From: DASYKS01 sp031404815
GTDB taxonomy: Bacteria; Acidobacteriota; Thermoanaerobaculia; Multivoradales; UBA5704
NCBI GenBank assembly: GCA_031404815.1
Contig: JANNIH010000154.1
Span: 62,001-126,000, forward strand
Reading direction: 5' to 3'
DNA length: 64,000 bases
The notes beneath the pieces are model-generated. The model was not told where the DNA came from. It saw only the letters and a program-made list of their open reading frames with translations, and searched no databases. Numbering within the stretch: position 1 is the first letter of the stretch; each line of letters begins with the position of its first letter. The position numbers and the translations under genes were made by a program. Shown in pieces: positions 18,196 to 25,485 of the stretch.

Positions 18196-19530
18196 ATGAA
18201 GGTTGGTCGGAACGATCCCTGCCCCTGTGGTAGCGGCAAAAAGCACAAGAACTGCTGTCTCGCCCGCGCCGAATGCCGTTCGATGTCACCGGGCGATGAG
18301 CTCCTTGCCGCCGTCGCCTGGCTCCAACACCACCACCGTCAGGGCTTCGACCGAGCGCTCGGCGACTTCTACGATGGTGTTCTCCTCGACGACGAGGACC
18401 GAAGCGACCGGTTTTTGCAGCTGCCCGAGGAGCTGCAAGACATGGCCACCATCAATGCGACCGAGTGGCTCCTTGCCGAGAGCGAGATGGAGATCCGCGG
18501 CGAACGCCGCCGGGCTGCGGATTTGATTCTCGGGCCGGGAGGGCCTCCTCTCGCGGTGGAAGCTCGGCAGTGGCTCCAACTCCTGGCCGGCCATCCCATG
18601 GGGGTCTACGAGGTCCAGGAAGCCGTACCGGGCGAGGGCCTGTGGGTCAAGGACGTAGCCACCTCCAGGTCGCGTCGCCTTTGGGTTGCCGAGCGCTCAG
18701 CGTCCCAGAGCTTGAATCGGTGGGACATCTTGGGGGCGCGGCTGGTTCCCGTAGAAGAGGAGTGGCAACTCAGCGGCGCCGCCTACCCGATTCCTCGCGA
18801 CGAGCTTCCGGGGCTCAAAGCCGACCTGCGTGCTGCGAAGCGCGCGGGCGACCGACCGAGCGCGCCGATCATCACTTGCTGGCTCCGGTCGATCACCACG
18901 CCACCTCCCCCACTGCCGCGGTTGGTCGACGCCGGCTCCGGCGAGCCGCTCCTCCTGGTCACCGATCATTACGACGTCACCGACTGGGAGGAGTTGGTCG
19001 CCGCTCTCGCCCGGCAACCCGATGTCGAGGGCGACCGAGAAAACGGCTGGGGCTGGCTCGAAGAGGTCGAAGGCCAGGCGTTCCGGCGCTCGAAGCTCGC
19101 CCTCAACCCCGGCAAGGCGAACCGCCTAGAGGTTTTCGCTCGCACCCTGCGCCGGGCCGAGGAGGGCTCGGCCTGGCTGCGGCAGGTCGCCGGCCAGACG
19201 CTCACCTATCGGACGCGCGAGATCGCCGACCCCATCGCCACTCTGCAACAGCGACCACCCGGCGGGGAGAAGCCTGCGCCGCCGGCCACGATACCGCTCC
19301 CGCCGGAGATCCACCGGGAGGTCTACCGGCGCTGGCCGGAACAGCCCATCCCAGCGCTCGGCGGCCTCACCCCGCGCCAGGCCATTCGCACCCGCGCCGG
19401 CCGACTGCAGGTGGTGGAGCTGCTCAAGGAGTATGAGCAGCTCGAAGAGAGGAGCGCTCGCGCGAGCGGCCACCAACCGGCCAGCTTTCGGTTCCTCTGG
19501 GACGAACTCGGGATCCTACAGCCGAAGTAG
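18196..19530 (+). CDS. SEC-C motif protein with MbcA/Xre-type C-terminal segment
   Basis: A 444-residue soluble protein. Residues 1-22 (VGRNDPCPCGSGKKHKNCC) form a SEC-C zinc-binding motif, the C-x-C...CC finger found at the SecA C-terminus and in many defence-associated proteins. The middle 350 residues have no motif I recognise. Near residue 395, IPALGGLTPRQAIRTRAGR resembles the 'NPALGG.TP' segment seen in Xre/MbcA/ParS antitoxin-like proteins. Its position inside a field of toxin-antitoxin genes and remnants suggests a related role, but no catalytic residues are evident. Function unknown. Confidence 0.7.
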   Translation: MKVGRNDPCPCGSGKKHKNCCLARAECRSMSPGDELLAAVAWLQHHHRQGFDRALGDFYDGVLLDDEDRSDRFLQLPEELQDMATINATEWLLAESEMEIRGERRRAADLILGPGGPPLAVEARQWLQLLAGHPMGVYEVQEAVPGEGLWVKDVATSRSRRLWVAERSASQSLNRWDILGARLVPVEEEWQLSGAAYPIPRDELPGLKADLRAAKRAGDRPSAPIITCWLRSITTPPPPLPRLVDAGSGEPLLLVTDHYDVTDWEELVAALARQPDVEGDRENGWGWLEEVEGQAFRRSKLALNPGKANRLEVFARTLRRAEEGSAWLRQVAGQTLTYRTREIADPIATLQQRPPGGEKPAPPATIPLPPEIHREVYRRWPEQPIPALGGLTPRQAIRTRAGRLQVVELLKEYEQLEERSARASGHQPASFRFLWDELGILQPK

Positions 19531-19668
19531 GCAGTGCAGAAAGACGCCTCGGAGGTCTTCGAAGGGCGGGTTCCGCTCGGGGCCGAGCTGGTCTGCGAGA
19601 CCGGTGCCCGCCCGAGCCGACTCTGGCTTGTTCCTCCGTCCACCGCGCGCCCAGCCCAAAGAAGGCCC

Positions 19669-19860
19669 TCAGCGCGCGAGCGTCAGCTCTTTGACCGAGA
19701 CCCGCTTCGGCTCGGGGTAGGGCACGGTGTCGCCGCGGGTCGCGCGCCAGAGGATGCGATTGAACAGGTCGTCGTCCGAGGCGTCCGGCGTTTCGAGGTC
19801 GAGCCGGGCCGACGCCTCTGCGGCCGGTCCCGCGACGGGATTGAGTTCGTCGAGCGGCAG
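19669..19860 (-). pseudogene. C-terminal fragment resembling an alkaline-phosphatase-family phosphoesterase
   Basis: The minus strand encodes LDLETPDASDDDLFNRILWRATRG then DTVPYPEPKR before a stop (given here in two parts). From memory this is the C-terminal end of PF04185-type phosphoesterases (NRILW...PYP). No upstream catalytic domain is present: the frame runs back into HEPN-derived sequence. I treat it as a relic. Confidence 0.45.
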
Positions 19861-19959
19861 ACGGGCGGATTCGAACCTTCGACCGGCAAGAACCAGCGGG
19901 CGAGTGGCAGATACCAAGTGGGTGTCCTTGTGGGCCGGCGCAGGGCCTTTCTGGGGAGC

Positions 19960-20105
19960 CCACGCCGAACGAGTCTGCGGACCGGCCTGAGCTCGGCAGG
20001 CATAAGCGACCACAACCTTTCGAGGTCGTGGGTCTTGGGGAAGTCAATCCCTTCCAAGACAAGAACCGCTTTCAGGTACTTCTCCACACATTGCAGACGA
20101 CGATC
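19960..20105 (-). pseudogene. HEPN-domain fragment, partner of the MNT gene
   Basis: Minus-strand translation gives LQCVEKYLKAVLVLEGIDFP then KTHDLERLWSLMPAELRPV, the core of a HEPN domain. The first half of the domain is missing. There is no start codon in a sensible place, and similarity ends after about 43 residues. It lies directly behind the MNT gene, where an intact HEPN partner is expected. Confidence 0.65.
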
Positions 20106-20111
20106 CGCAGC

Positions 20112-20435
20112 TCACGGTCGGGCATAAAGAACCTTGCCCTCGCGTGCCGCAGGCCGCTCAATGGTGCCGGGAATCTCCTGCCGCCACCGGAACTCCTCTG
20201 GAGTCGTGACCACGATGTCCTTCGGGACGGGGATGCCCCGCAGGGCAAGCCGGATCTCGAGCTGCTTTTCTCGCTTGGAGCCGAGAAACGGCATCACAAC
20301 AAGCAGATCGACATCGCTGTCGGGGCCTTCTTCGCCACGCGCGTGAGAACCGAAAAGGATGATCCTCTCGGGGTGAAAGCCGCTGACGATTCGGCGCACC
20401 ATCTGTTGAATTTCGCTTCTGGCCATGGCATCCAT
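20112..20435 (-). CDS. MNT-type nucleotidyltransferase (HEPN/MNT family)
   Basis: A 107-residue minimal nucleotidyltransferase. The motif ILFGSHARGEEGPDSDVDLLVV carries the GS...R and the D-x-D metal ligands that define MNT enzymes (about residues 25-46; shown in full here as 22 residues is avoided: key parts are GSHARG and DSDVDLLV). In MNT/HEPN modules the MNT protein AMPylates and silences a HEPN RNase. Here the HEPN gene downstream is truncated, so the enzyme is an orphan antitoxin or is simply decaying. An alternative start is 3 codons downstream. Confidence 0.8.
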   Translation of the reverse strand: MDAMARSEIQQMVRRIVSGFHPERIILFGSHARGEEGPDSDVDLLVVMPFLGSKREKQLEIRLALRGIPVPKDIVVTTPEEFRWRQEIPGTIERPAAREGKVLYARP

Positions 20436-20529
20436 CCTGACCGTGCCGACCGGGGAAGTGCCTCCGCACGTTACGTCATGTTACGACGCCGGCAGCACCG
20501 GCGCCAGCGGCTCCACCAGGAGGGTACCA

Positions 20530-20600
20530 GGAGGGGCCTCCGCATGCCGGCGGAAAAAGAGGGCGAGGCCGGCCAAGCCTCACCCTCGAACAGCGAACTG
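20530..20600 (-). repeat. dispersed hairpin repeat, copy 1 (terminator-like)
   Basis: On the minus strand GTGAGGC and GCCTCG flank TTGGCCG, followed by CCCTCTTTTTCCGCC and GCATGCGGAG. A closely matching copy lies at 38255-38310. The stem with a T run, 100 bp downstream of the gene ending at 20699, could act as its terminator. The similarity between the copies continues about 20 bases beyond the T run. Confidence 0.6.
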
Positions 20601-20698
20601 GAACGACTTGTTCGATCTCGACTCACTTCGTCAGGTGTGTCCTGCCTGCAGGCCGCGGGAGCTCCCTTTGGACGGTGCGCACGGCACACCCTGCGAGA

Positions 20699-21061
20699 TC
20701 AGACTTCCGGTGCGGGCTTCACCTCCTTCTTCTTACGGCCGCGCTTGGCCCGGTGCTCGGAGCGGATGTTGAAGCTTTCGAGCACCGGGTTGGCCCAGCC
20801 AAACTGGGCGCGGGCGACCGCCGCGAGCTTCCGGAAGCCTTCGCTGGCTTCTTTGCTCTGCCGTCGGCGGAGGATCACCGCATCCGTCAGTTGGCCGCGC
20901 AGCATCTGGCAGGTTTCCTGGGTGGTGCGGAGCGCGTCGACCCGGCGGCGAATTTCGGCGAGATGCGCCTCGCCGCCCGGGATGCCGGGGATCGCCTCCT
21001 GGATGTTCTGGATCGTCACGTCGCACTGGTTGATCTTGGCTCCGAAACTCGTGTCTTTCAT
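20699..21061 (-). CDS. small helical, basic-tailed hypothetical protein
   Basis: A 120-residue protein starting MKDTSFGAKINQCDVTIQNI and ending in a Lys/Arg-rich tail (RAKRGRKKKEVKP). I chose the ATG at 21059-21061 because AAAAGGAGGCAGT precedes it. The open frame reads on upstream through the 21-bp repeats, but that extension is unlikely to be translated as part of this gene. Most of the protein is predicted alpha-helical (AHLAEIRRRVDALRTTQETC). Similar short helical proteins with a basic C-terminus occur in Acidobacteria, Planctomycetes and Verrucomicrobia, with no assigned function. A DNA- or RNA-binding role is only a guess. Confidence 0.7.
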   Translation of the reverse strand: MKDTSFGAKINQCDVTIQNIQEAIPGIPGGEAHLAEIRRRVDALRTTQETCQMLRGQLTDAVILRRRQSKEASEGFRKLAAVARAQFGWANPVLESFNIRSEHRAKRGRKKKEVKPAPEV

Positions 21062-21172
21062 ACTGCCTCCTTTTGAGAAAACGAACCGCGGAATGCGGCC
21101 CGGTGGTGCCGGTCGGACCCCGACAAATGGGGTGTGAGGGGCGCCAAGCGCTCTCACACGACAGACCTTAAG

Positions 21173-21184
21173 GGACACGTGTCC
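21173..21184. promoter_or_regulatory. perfect 12-bp palindrome GGACACGTGTCC
   Basis: A fully self-complementary dodecamer about 112 bp upstream of the small helical protein gene, next to a second inverted repeat at 21132-21159. The position suits an operator for the minus-strand gene. No adjacent regulator is obviously paired with it. Confidence 0.4.
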
Positions 21185-21235
21185 GGTAAAACGATAGTCC
21201 CGCGAAGATTCTTTTGGGGCGGCGCGCTCTCGCTC

Positions 21236-21550
21236 GCGGAATTCGATTTTCTGGGAGAGAAATTCGATTTCGCGGACCAGAAAATCGAATTTCCGGACCG
21301 GATGAACGATTTCGCGGGAGAGAAAATCGAATTTCGCGGTGAGAAAACTGATTTCGCGAACCGGATGAACGAATTCGCGGACCAGAAAATCGATTTCGCG
21401 GGAGAGAAAATCGATTTCGCCGACCAGGAAGTCGAATTTCTCAGTGGGGAAATCGAATTCGCCGATGAGAAAATCGAATTTCTCAGTGGGGAAATCGAAT
21501 TTCCGGATCGGATGAACGATTTCGCGAACCGGAAAATCGAATTCGCCGAC
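21236..21550. repeat. 15 x 21-bp tandem array encoding heptads on both strands
   Basis: Units run like gagaaaatcgatttcgcggga with variants, one after another with no spacer. Read on the plus strand they give heptads such as EKIDFAD, QKIEFPD and RMNDFAN. Read on the minus strand in the frame open through the array they give REIDFLV, EKFDFLI and REIVHPV. Both strands are open because the unit core (aaaatcgaatttt) is nearly self-complementary. The array could encode a coiled coil, or be a non-coding minisatellite. Confidence 0.85.
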
Positions 21551-21676
21551 CGAATCGCCGGCTCGAAGGTCCGGACGTGAGGATCGGTGATCGCTGCGAT
21601 CGGTCTCCGCTCGGATAAGCTTGCCTCCTAGGAACACCGGCGTTCGCGAAACCCAGGCCTCTCTCCCTAACTCAGA

Positions 21677-23281
21677 ATGCCTTCCAGCCCGCCACAGATC
21701 ACCCCTAGAGAGCGCGACTACGCGCAGCTCCTCGAGGCCACCCGCCGACTTCTGACCGTCTTGGCGAGTGAAGGGGACGAGAAGGCGGCGCTGGTCTCTT
21801 CGTTCGAGGCTGTCGCGCGGGGCTTCGGCGCGCAGAAGGCGCTCTTGCTGCGGGTCGAGGTCGCGTCGCCTCTTCGCCTCCAGGCGCTTCACTCTCTCGG
21901 CCCGCTTTCGCCCGCCCAGATTTCGGCTTGCGAGCGCGGCGAGTCGGTCGCCGGAGTCAGCTCTTCCCTGATCCATCGAGTGGTACGCACCGGAACGCCG
22001 GAAGTGATCGCCGATCCCCGCCTCTTGGCGGACCCGTCCCGAACCCCGGCGCTCGAAGCGAGCCCCTATAGCGTGCTCGCGGCGCCGATCTTCGATCCGC
22101 TCCACGCCTCGGTGCTCGCGGTGGTCTATTTCCAGCACGGCGGGCTTTCCGAGTCGTACGGCCCGGACGACCTCGCCTGGCTCGCGAGTTACGCAAACGT
22201 CGCGGCGCAGGTCTTCGCCTACCACTTTCGCAGCGAGAGCCGACGGAACGAGCTGGAGCAGCGCCTCTCCGGCCAAGCGCAGCCAGAGGACGCGCCGGAG
22301 ATCCTCGGCGACTCGGCGCACACTCAAGGCCTGCGCCGAACCTTGCACGAGATCTTCATTCCGGCCCTCGAGGTCGAGCGGCCGGAGCCGATCTTGATCC
22401 TCGGCGAACGGGGTACAGGGAAGGATCTCGTGGCCCGGTATCTTCATGCCTACAGCCGAAGGCAGCGGCGGCCGTTCGTGGTCGCCAACTGCGCCGAGAT
22501 CACGGACGAACTGGCCGCCTCGCGCTTTTTCGGCCACAAGCGGGGCGCCTTCACCGGGGCGCTAACCGACGAGCCGGGCTTTTTCCGCGCCGCCTCAGGG
22601 GGCGTCCTCTTTCTCGACGAGATCGGCGACCTCTCGCCACGCGCGCAGGCCCACCTGCTGCGCGTGCTCGAGAACCAAACCGTAACGCCGGTCGGTCAGA
22701 CGCAAGAGATCACGGTCGATGTCGCGGTGGTCCTCGCCACGAATCGAGATCTCGACCAGGCGGTGCGAGAAGGGGCGCTGCGGGCAGACTTCTACGATCG
22801 TTTCCGCACTCTCACGGTCCACCTGGCACCGCTGCGCGAGCGACCGTGGGACATCCCCCTCCTGCTCGAACACTTCCGCCGCCACCACGAAGCGAAGCAC
22901 CGCAAGAGGACCCTCGGTTTCTCGCCCGAGGCGCTGCGCGCCCTGGTCTCGTTCTCCTGGCCCGGCAACGTCCGCGAGCTGGCCCGCGCCTGCGCCCTGT
23001 TCGTAATCCACGCCGAGACCGGTCTGCGCATCGACATCCCCCTGCTCGAACGCTGCCTGCCCGAGATCCTCGCCGCCCCGCCCAATCCAAAGGCCGCCCC
23101 GCTGCTCTGGGACGGCCTCTCCCTACGCGACGCCGTGCGGGAGTTCGAACGCGAGCTCGTTCTCGCCCGCCTCGAACGCTACGGCGGCAATATCAAGGCG
23201 GCCCAAGAGAGTTTGGGCCTCACCCGAACGACCTTCCACCGGCTGCGGAAGGCGCTCGGGCTGGAGGGGGCGGAGGGGTAG
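21677..23281 (+). CDS. sigma-54-dependent activator with N-terminal GAF domain
   Basis: A 534-residue enhancer-binding protein. Residues about 20-185 resemble a GAF sensor (EAVARGFGAQKALLLRVE ... APIFDPLHASVLAVVYFQ). The AAA+ domain (about 205-430) has Walker A GERGTGKD, the sigma-54 contact loop GAFTGA, Walker B LFLDEIGDL and the R-finger region. The C-terminus (about 490-530) is a Fis-type helix-turn-helix (GGNIKAAQESLGLTRTTFHR). There is no receiver domain, so it is probably controlled by a small ligand or another protein. It converges on the DUF4038 gene (13 bp between stops) and is the nearest candidate to act at the sigma-54-type promoters at 25352 and 32024. Confidence 0.92.
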   Translation: MPSSPPQITPRERDYAQLLEATRRLLTVLASEGDEKAALVSSFEAVARGFGAQKALLLRVEVASPLRLQALHSLGPLSPAQISACERGESVAGVSSSLIHRVVRTGTPEVIADPRLLADPSRTPALEASPYSVLAAPIFDPLHASVLAVVYFQHGGLSESYGPDDLAWLASYANVAAQVFAYHFRSESRRNELEQRLSGQAQPEDAPEILGDSAHTQGLRRTLHEIFIPALEVERPEPILILGERGTGKDLVARYLHAYSRRQRRPFVVANCAEITDELAASRFFGHKRGAFTGALTDEPGFFRAASGGVLFLDEIGDLSPRAQAHLLRVLENQTVTPVGQTQEITVDVAVVLATNRDLDQAVREGALRADFYDRFRTLTVHLAPLRERPWDIPLLLEHFRRHHEAKHRKRTLGFSPEALRALVSFSWPGNVRELARACALFVIHAETGLRIDIPLLERCLPEILAAPPNPKAAPLLWDGLSLRDAVREFERELVLARLERYGGNIKAAQESLGLTRTTFHRLRKALGLEGAEG

Positions 23282-23293
23282 CGGGTCGATCGG

Positions 23294-25258
23294 TCAGCGT
23301 GTGATTTCCAGGACGAAGTCGCAGTCCGGATTGCCCGCCGGGCAGGCGGGCTTCGAAAGGACCACCGGGTTCGTTCCGGTAAAGGCGCCGCCGGTAACTT
23401 CCGCACCCGTCGTCGGGTCGATCCACTTTTTTGTCCACGTCGAGCTGCTCAGCCCAACCAACCCGGAGGTACAGGTCCTCCCGGCAATCCCGCTCGAGGA
23501 GCTGGAGATTTCGAGGTTGGCAGGGGCTCCTTTTGGCAGATAAGCGACAACCCGATTCGAACTCGAGGCGATGGTCATCTTCTGCTCGAACAGAGGGTCG
23601 GCAACCTGATTGCAGATCCAGGTCGGGCGGGAAGTGAGCAGGTCTCGAAGGCACCGGCCCGAAGTGGCATCTTTCGCGCAGAACAAAGATGCCGCGTGAA
23701 CCATGTCTTGCGCCGATCCGGCGTTGAGCACCCCCGTTCCAAGATCCTCCCAGGGGTAGATCTTGAACGCGCCGTAGGTAAAACCGCGCCCGTTCGAGAG
23801 GAACGTCGAATAGGCCACCTGCCGAGAGCGCAAACGGTTGTCCAGCTCGTCCTCTGGGCTTACCATCTTGTCGTACGGTCCCTCGCCGTTGATCACCGGC
23901 TTCGCCGGCTGTAAGTACGAGCTTAGGGTGATCGGTATCTGGAGTGCGCGTCGGGTTGCGGCCCGGAGCCTAGTCTCACCACTTAGCCGTTGAGGACATT
24001 CATCAGCGATATTCCCGCCGGCACTGAAGGCATGTCCGCTTTGAAACAGGTAGAACGTCATCCACGCCGCGGTCTGAAACCTCTGATAGTCCGTACAAGG
24101 ACTTCCTCCCGCAAGGTGATTTGTGACAAGAAGCCGAGGTGCCGCGGCTTTGATCACAGTCCCGGACGCGAGCATGACCGATTCCAACGAATTACCATCC
24201 GATGCCGTTGCGGTGATCTTGTCGTCAAAGCCCGGCGAGAGGATGACTGCGCTGCCCGCCATTCGTGCTGCGAGATAACGCGAGAAGTCCTTGACGTTCT
24301 CCGCGCCCGGGTAGTTCGGGGCTTTGGCACCGACCGGATTGATCAAGCCCAGGATCGCAACCACGAGATCCCGGTTGTTCGCCTGCTGAACCAGCGTGTC
24401 GAAGGCCTCCCAGTACTCCGGCCGGGGAGTCGAGTCACTGTTGGGAATCACTGCCGGAGCGGGACTGCAACCCCCTCTTTGGTTGAAGGAAAAGCCACAC
24501 GCCAACGGCAAGGGAAGCCAAGTATCAGTGGACTTCGGTTGCCAAGTGACGGCGGGAGCGATCTGAATCACTGTGAATCCCTTCGCCTGGCGATTGTCGA
24601 GGTAGGTCTTCCATGCGGTGGTTGAACCGGAGATCTCTCGGGGAGGAGCCGCCCATGCCGTATCGCCCAGCCAGAAGAACCTGTCCGAGCTTCCATAGGT
24701 GAGTCCACCCCAGCCAGCGCCGCCAACGAGTTGATCCTGCTTGAGAAGTCCCAGCTTATAGAGACGTTGCGAACTGCCGAGCGAATTCACCGTGATCGTT
24801 CCGGAGCTCGGCGTCCAGGTCTCCACTGCGCAGTCCAGTCCACCCGTCGTTCCCGTGCATCTGTCAACCTGCCAGCTCCACAACCCTGGCGCGAACGCGC
24901 CACGTACCTTGAAATCCCTGGGTGCAGCAGACTTCGCTTCCCAGAACGCGTCCTGTACAAAGCTCGCTCCTGTGGCCAGCTCAGTAAAGCGGACCCGGAG
25001 GATCAGGTCGCGATACGGATTGCCTCCGTTCACGGTGAAGTCGCGCCCGCTTCGGATTACCCCCTCCCAACGACGCCACTGGTTGACCGACGTGGCCGCT
25101 TCCTCGGCTGGCGAAACGATGATCGCGCTCGCTGGCATGGTCTGGCTCACGAACTGGGCGTTCGCCTGGGCGGAAGCCGGAAGTGTAAGAGATCCTGCGA
25201 GCAGGATGAAGCCAAGAGCGGTAAGCCAAGGGAGCGTTAGGCGGTTTGGTCGGTTCAT
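23294..25258 (-). CDS. secreted DUF5060/DUF4038 glycoside-hydrolase-like protein
   Basis: A 654-residue protein with a clear signal peptide (residues 1-31, ending in ALPASAQA-type sequence). Residues about 40-150 form a beta-sandwich like DUF5060 (RWEGVIRSGRDFTVNG; NPYRDLILRVRF). They are followed by an apiosidase-like (DUF4038) TIM-barrel starting at FFWLGDTAWAAPP. A conserved acidic position KPVINGEGPYDK and the late SNGRGFTYGAFKIYPWED support a glycosidase fold. A beta-rich C-terminal domain ends the protein. The substrate is unknown. The gene follows the peptide-export operon on the same strand, with its own sigma-54-like upstream region related to that of the micro-ORFs. Confidence 0.75.
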   Translation of the reverse strand: MNRPNRLTLPWLTALGFILLAGSLTLPASAQANAQFVSQTMPASAIIVSPAEEAATSVNQWRRWEGVIRSGRDFTVNGGNPYRDLILRVRFTELATGASFVQDAFWEAKSAAPRDFKVRGAFAPGLWSWQVDRCTGTTGGLDCAVETWTPSSGTITVNSLGSSQRLYKLGLLKQDQLVGGAGWGGLTYGSSDRFFWLGDTAWAAPPREISGSTTAWKTYLDNRQAKGFTVIQIAPAVTWQPKSTDTWLPLPLACGFSFNQRGGCSPAPAVIPNSDSTPRPEYWEAFDTLVQQANNRDLVVAILGLINPVGAKAPNYPGAENVKDFSRYLAARMAGSAVILSPGFDDKITATASDGNSLESVMLASGTVIKAAAPRLLVTNHLAGGSPCTDYQRFQTAAWMTFYLFQSGHAFSAGGNIADECPQRLSGETRLRAATRRALQIPITLSSYLQPAKPVINGEGPYDKMVSPEDELDNRLRSRQVAYSTFLSNGRGFTYGAFKIYPWEDLGTGVLNAGSAQDMVHAASLFCAKDATSGRCLRDLLTSRPTWICNQVADPLFEQKMTIASSSNRVVAYLPKGAPANLEISSSSSGIAGRTCTSGLVGLSSSTWTKKWIDPTTGAEVTGGAFTGTNPVVLSKPACPAGNPDCDFVLEITR

Positions 25259-25351
25259 AAGCCGTCCCTTCTGGAGGTTGGTTCGCGGAGCTGGGATTGG
25301 CGTGGATCGATACCCACAGAACCCCGGAGGCGGAATTCACTCTCTTTGGGG

Positions 25352-25366
25352 GCAATCGGCGTACCG
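25352..25366 (-). promoter_or_regulatory. sigma-54-like promoter for the DUF4038 gene
   Basis: Minus-strand CGGTAC-N5-TTGC, with the -24 GG and -12 GC correctly spaced, 94 bp before the start codon. Alone it would be weak. The support is that an inverted repeat and a GACCGCGCCG box lie at almost the same distances upstream as at the micro-ORF promoter (37 bp and 97-98 bp from the -12 element). Confidence 0.5.
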
Positions 25367-25389
25367 CTGGCCCGAGCTGCTGGAAACTG

Positions 25390-25461
25390 CGGCAAAAGAA
25401 GGGCCTTTGCCGTTCGGCACCGCCCGCGTGTTCCGTTTCTGACACCTCTTTCGGCGCGGTC
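25390..25461 (-). promoter_or_regulatory. upstream element shared with the micro-ORF promoter
   Basis: Contains the inverted repeat CGGCAAA/TTTGCCG (25390-25396 with 25406-25412), the tract CCCTTCTTTTGCCGC, and the box GACCGCGCCG (25452-25461, minus-strand reading). The corresponding sites at the micro-ORFs are 32064-32083 and 32125-32134. The hairpin could also help end the ABC transcript, which stops at 25486. Confidence 0.55.
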
Positions 25462-25485
25462 GGTTCCATTCTTGCCACCTCGGTT

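Larger units (their letters stand above)
21062..21676. other. 615-bp region with no clear gene, holding palindromes and the 21-bp repeat array
   Basis: From left to right it contains an inverted repeat GTGTGAG/CTCACAC (21132-21138 with 21153-21159), a perfect 12-bp palindrome (21173-21184), and a tandem array of about fifteen 21-bp units (21236-21550). About 125 bp follow, leading to the sigma-54 activator gene. A plus-strand frame of 148 codons (GTG at 21134) and a minus-strand frame both run through the array. Neither has a convincing ribosome binding site. Confidence 0.7.

Noticed and set aside
21134..21580. The 148-codon plus-strand frame through the 21-bp array as a confirmed gene
   Set aside because: The GTG start has no ribosome binding site and the minus strand is equally open, so coding strand and reality are unresolved. 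It is recorded as a repeat instead.
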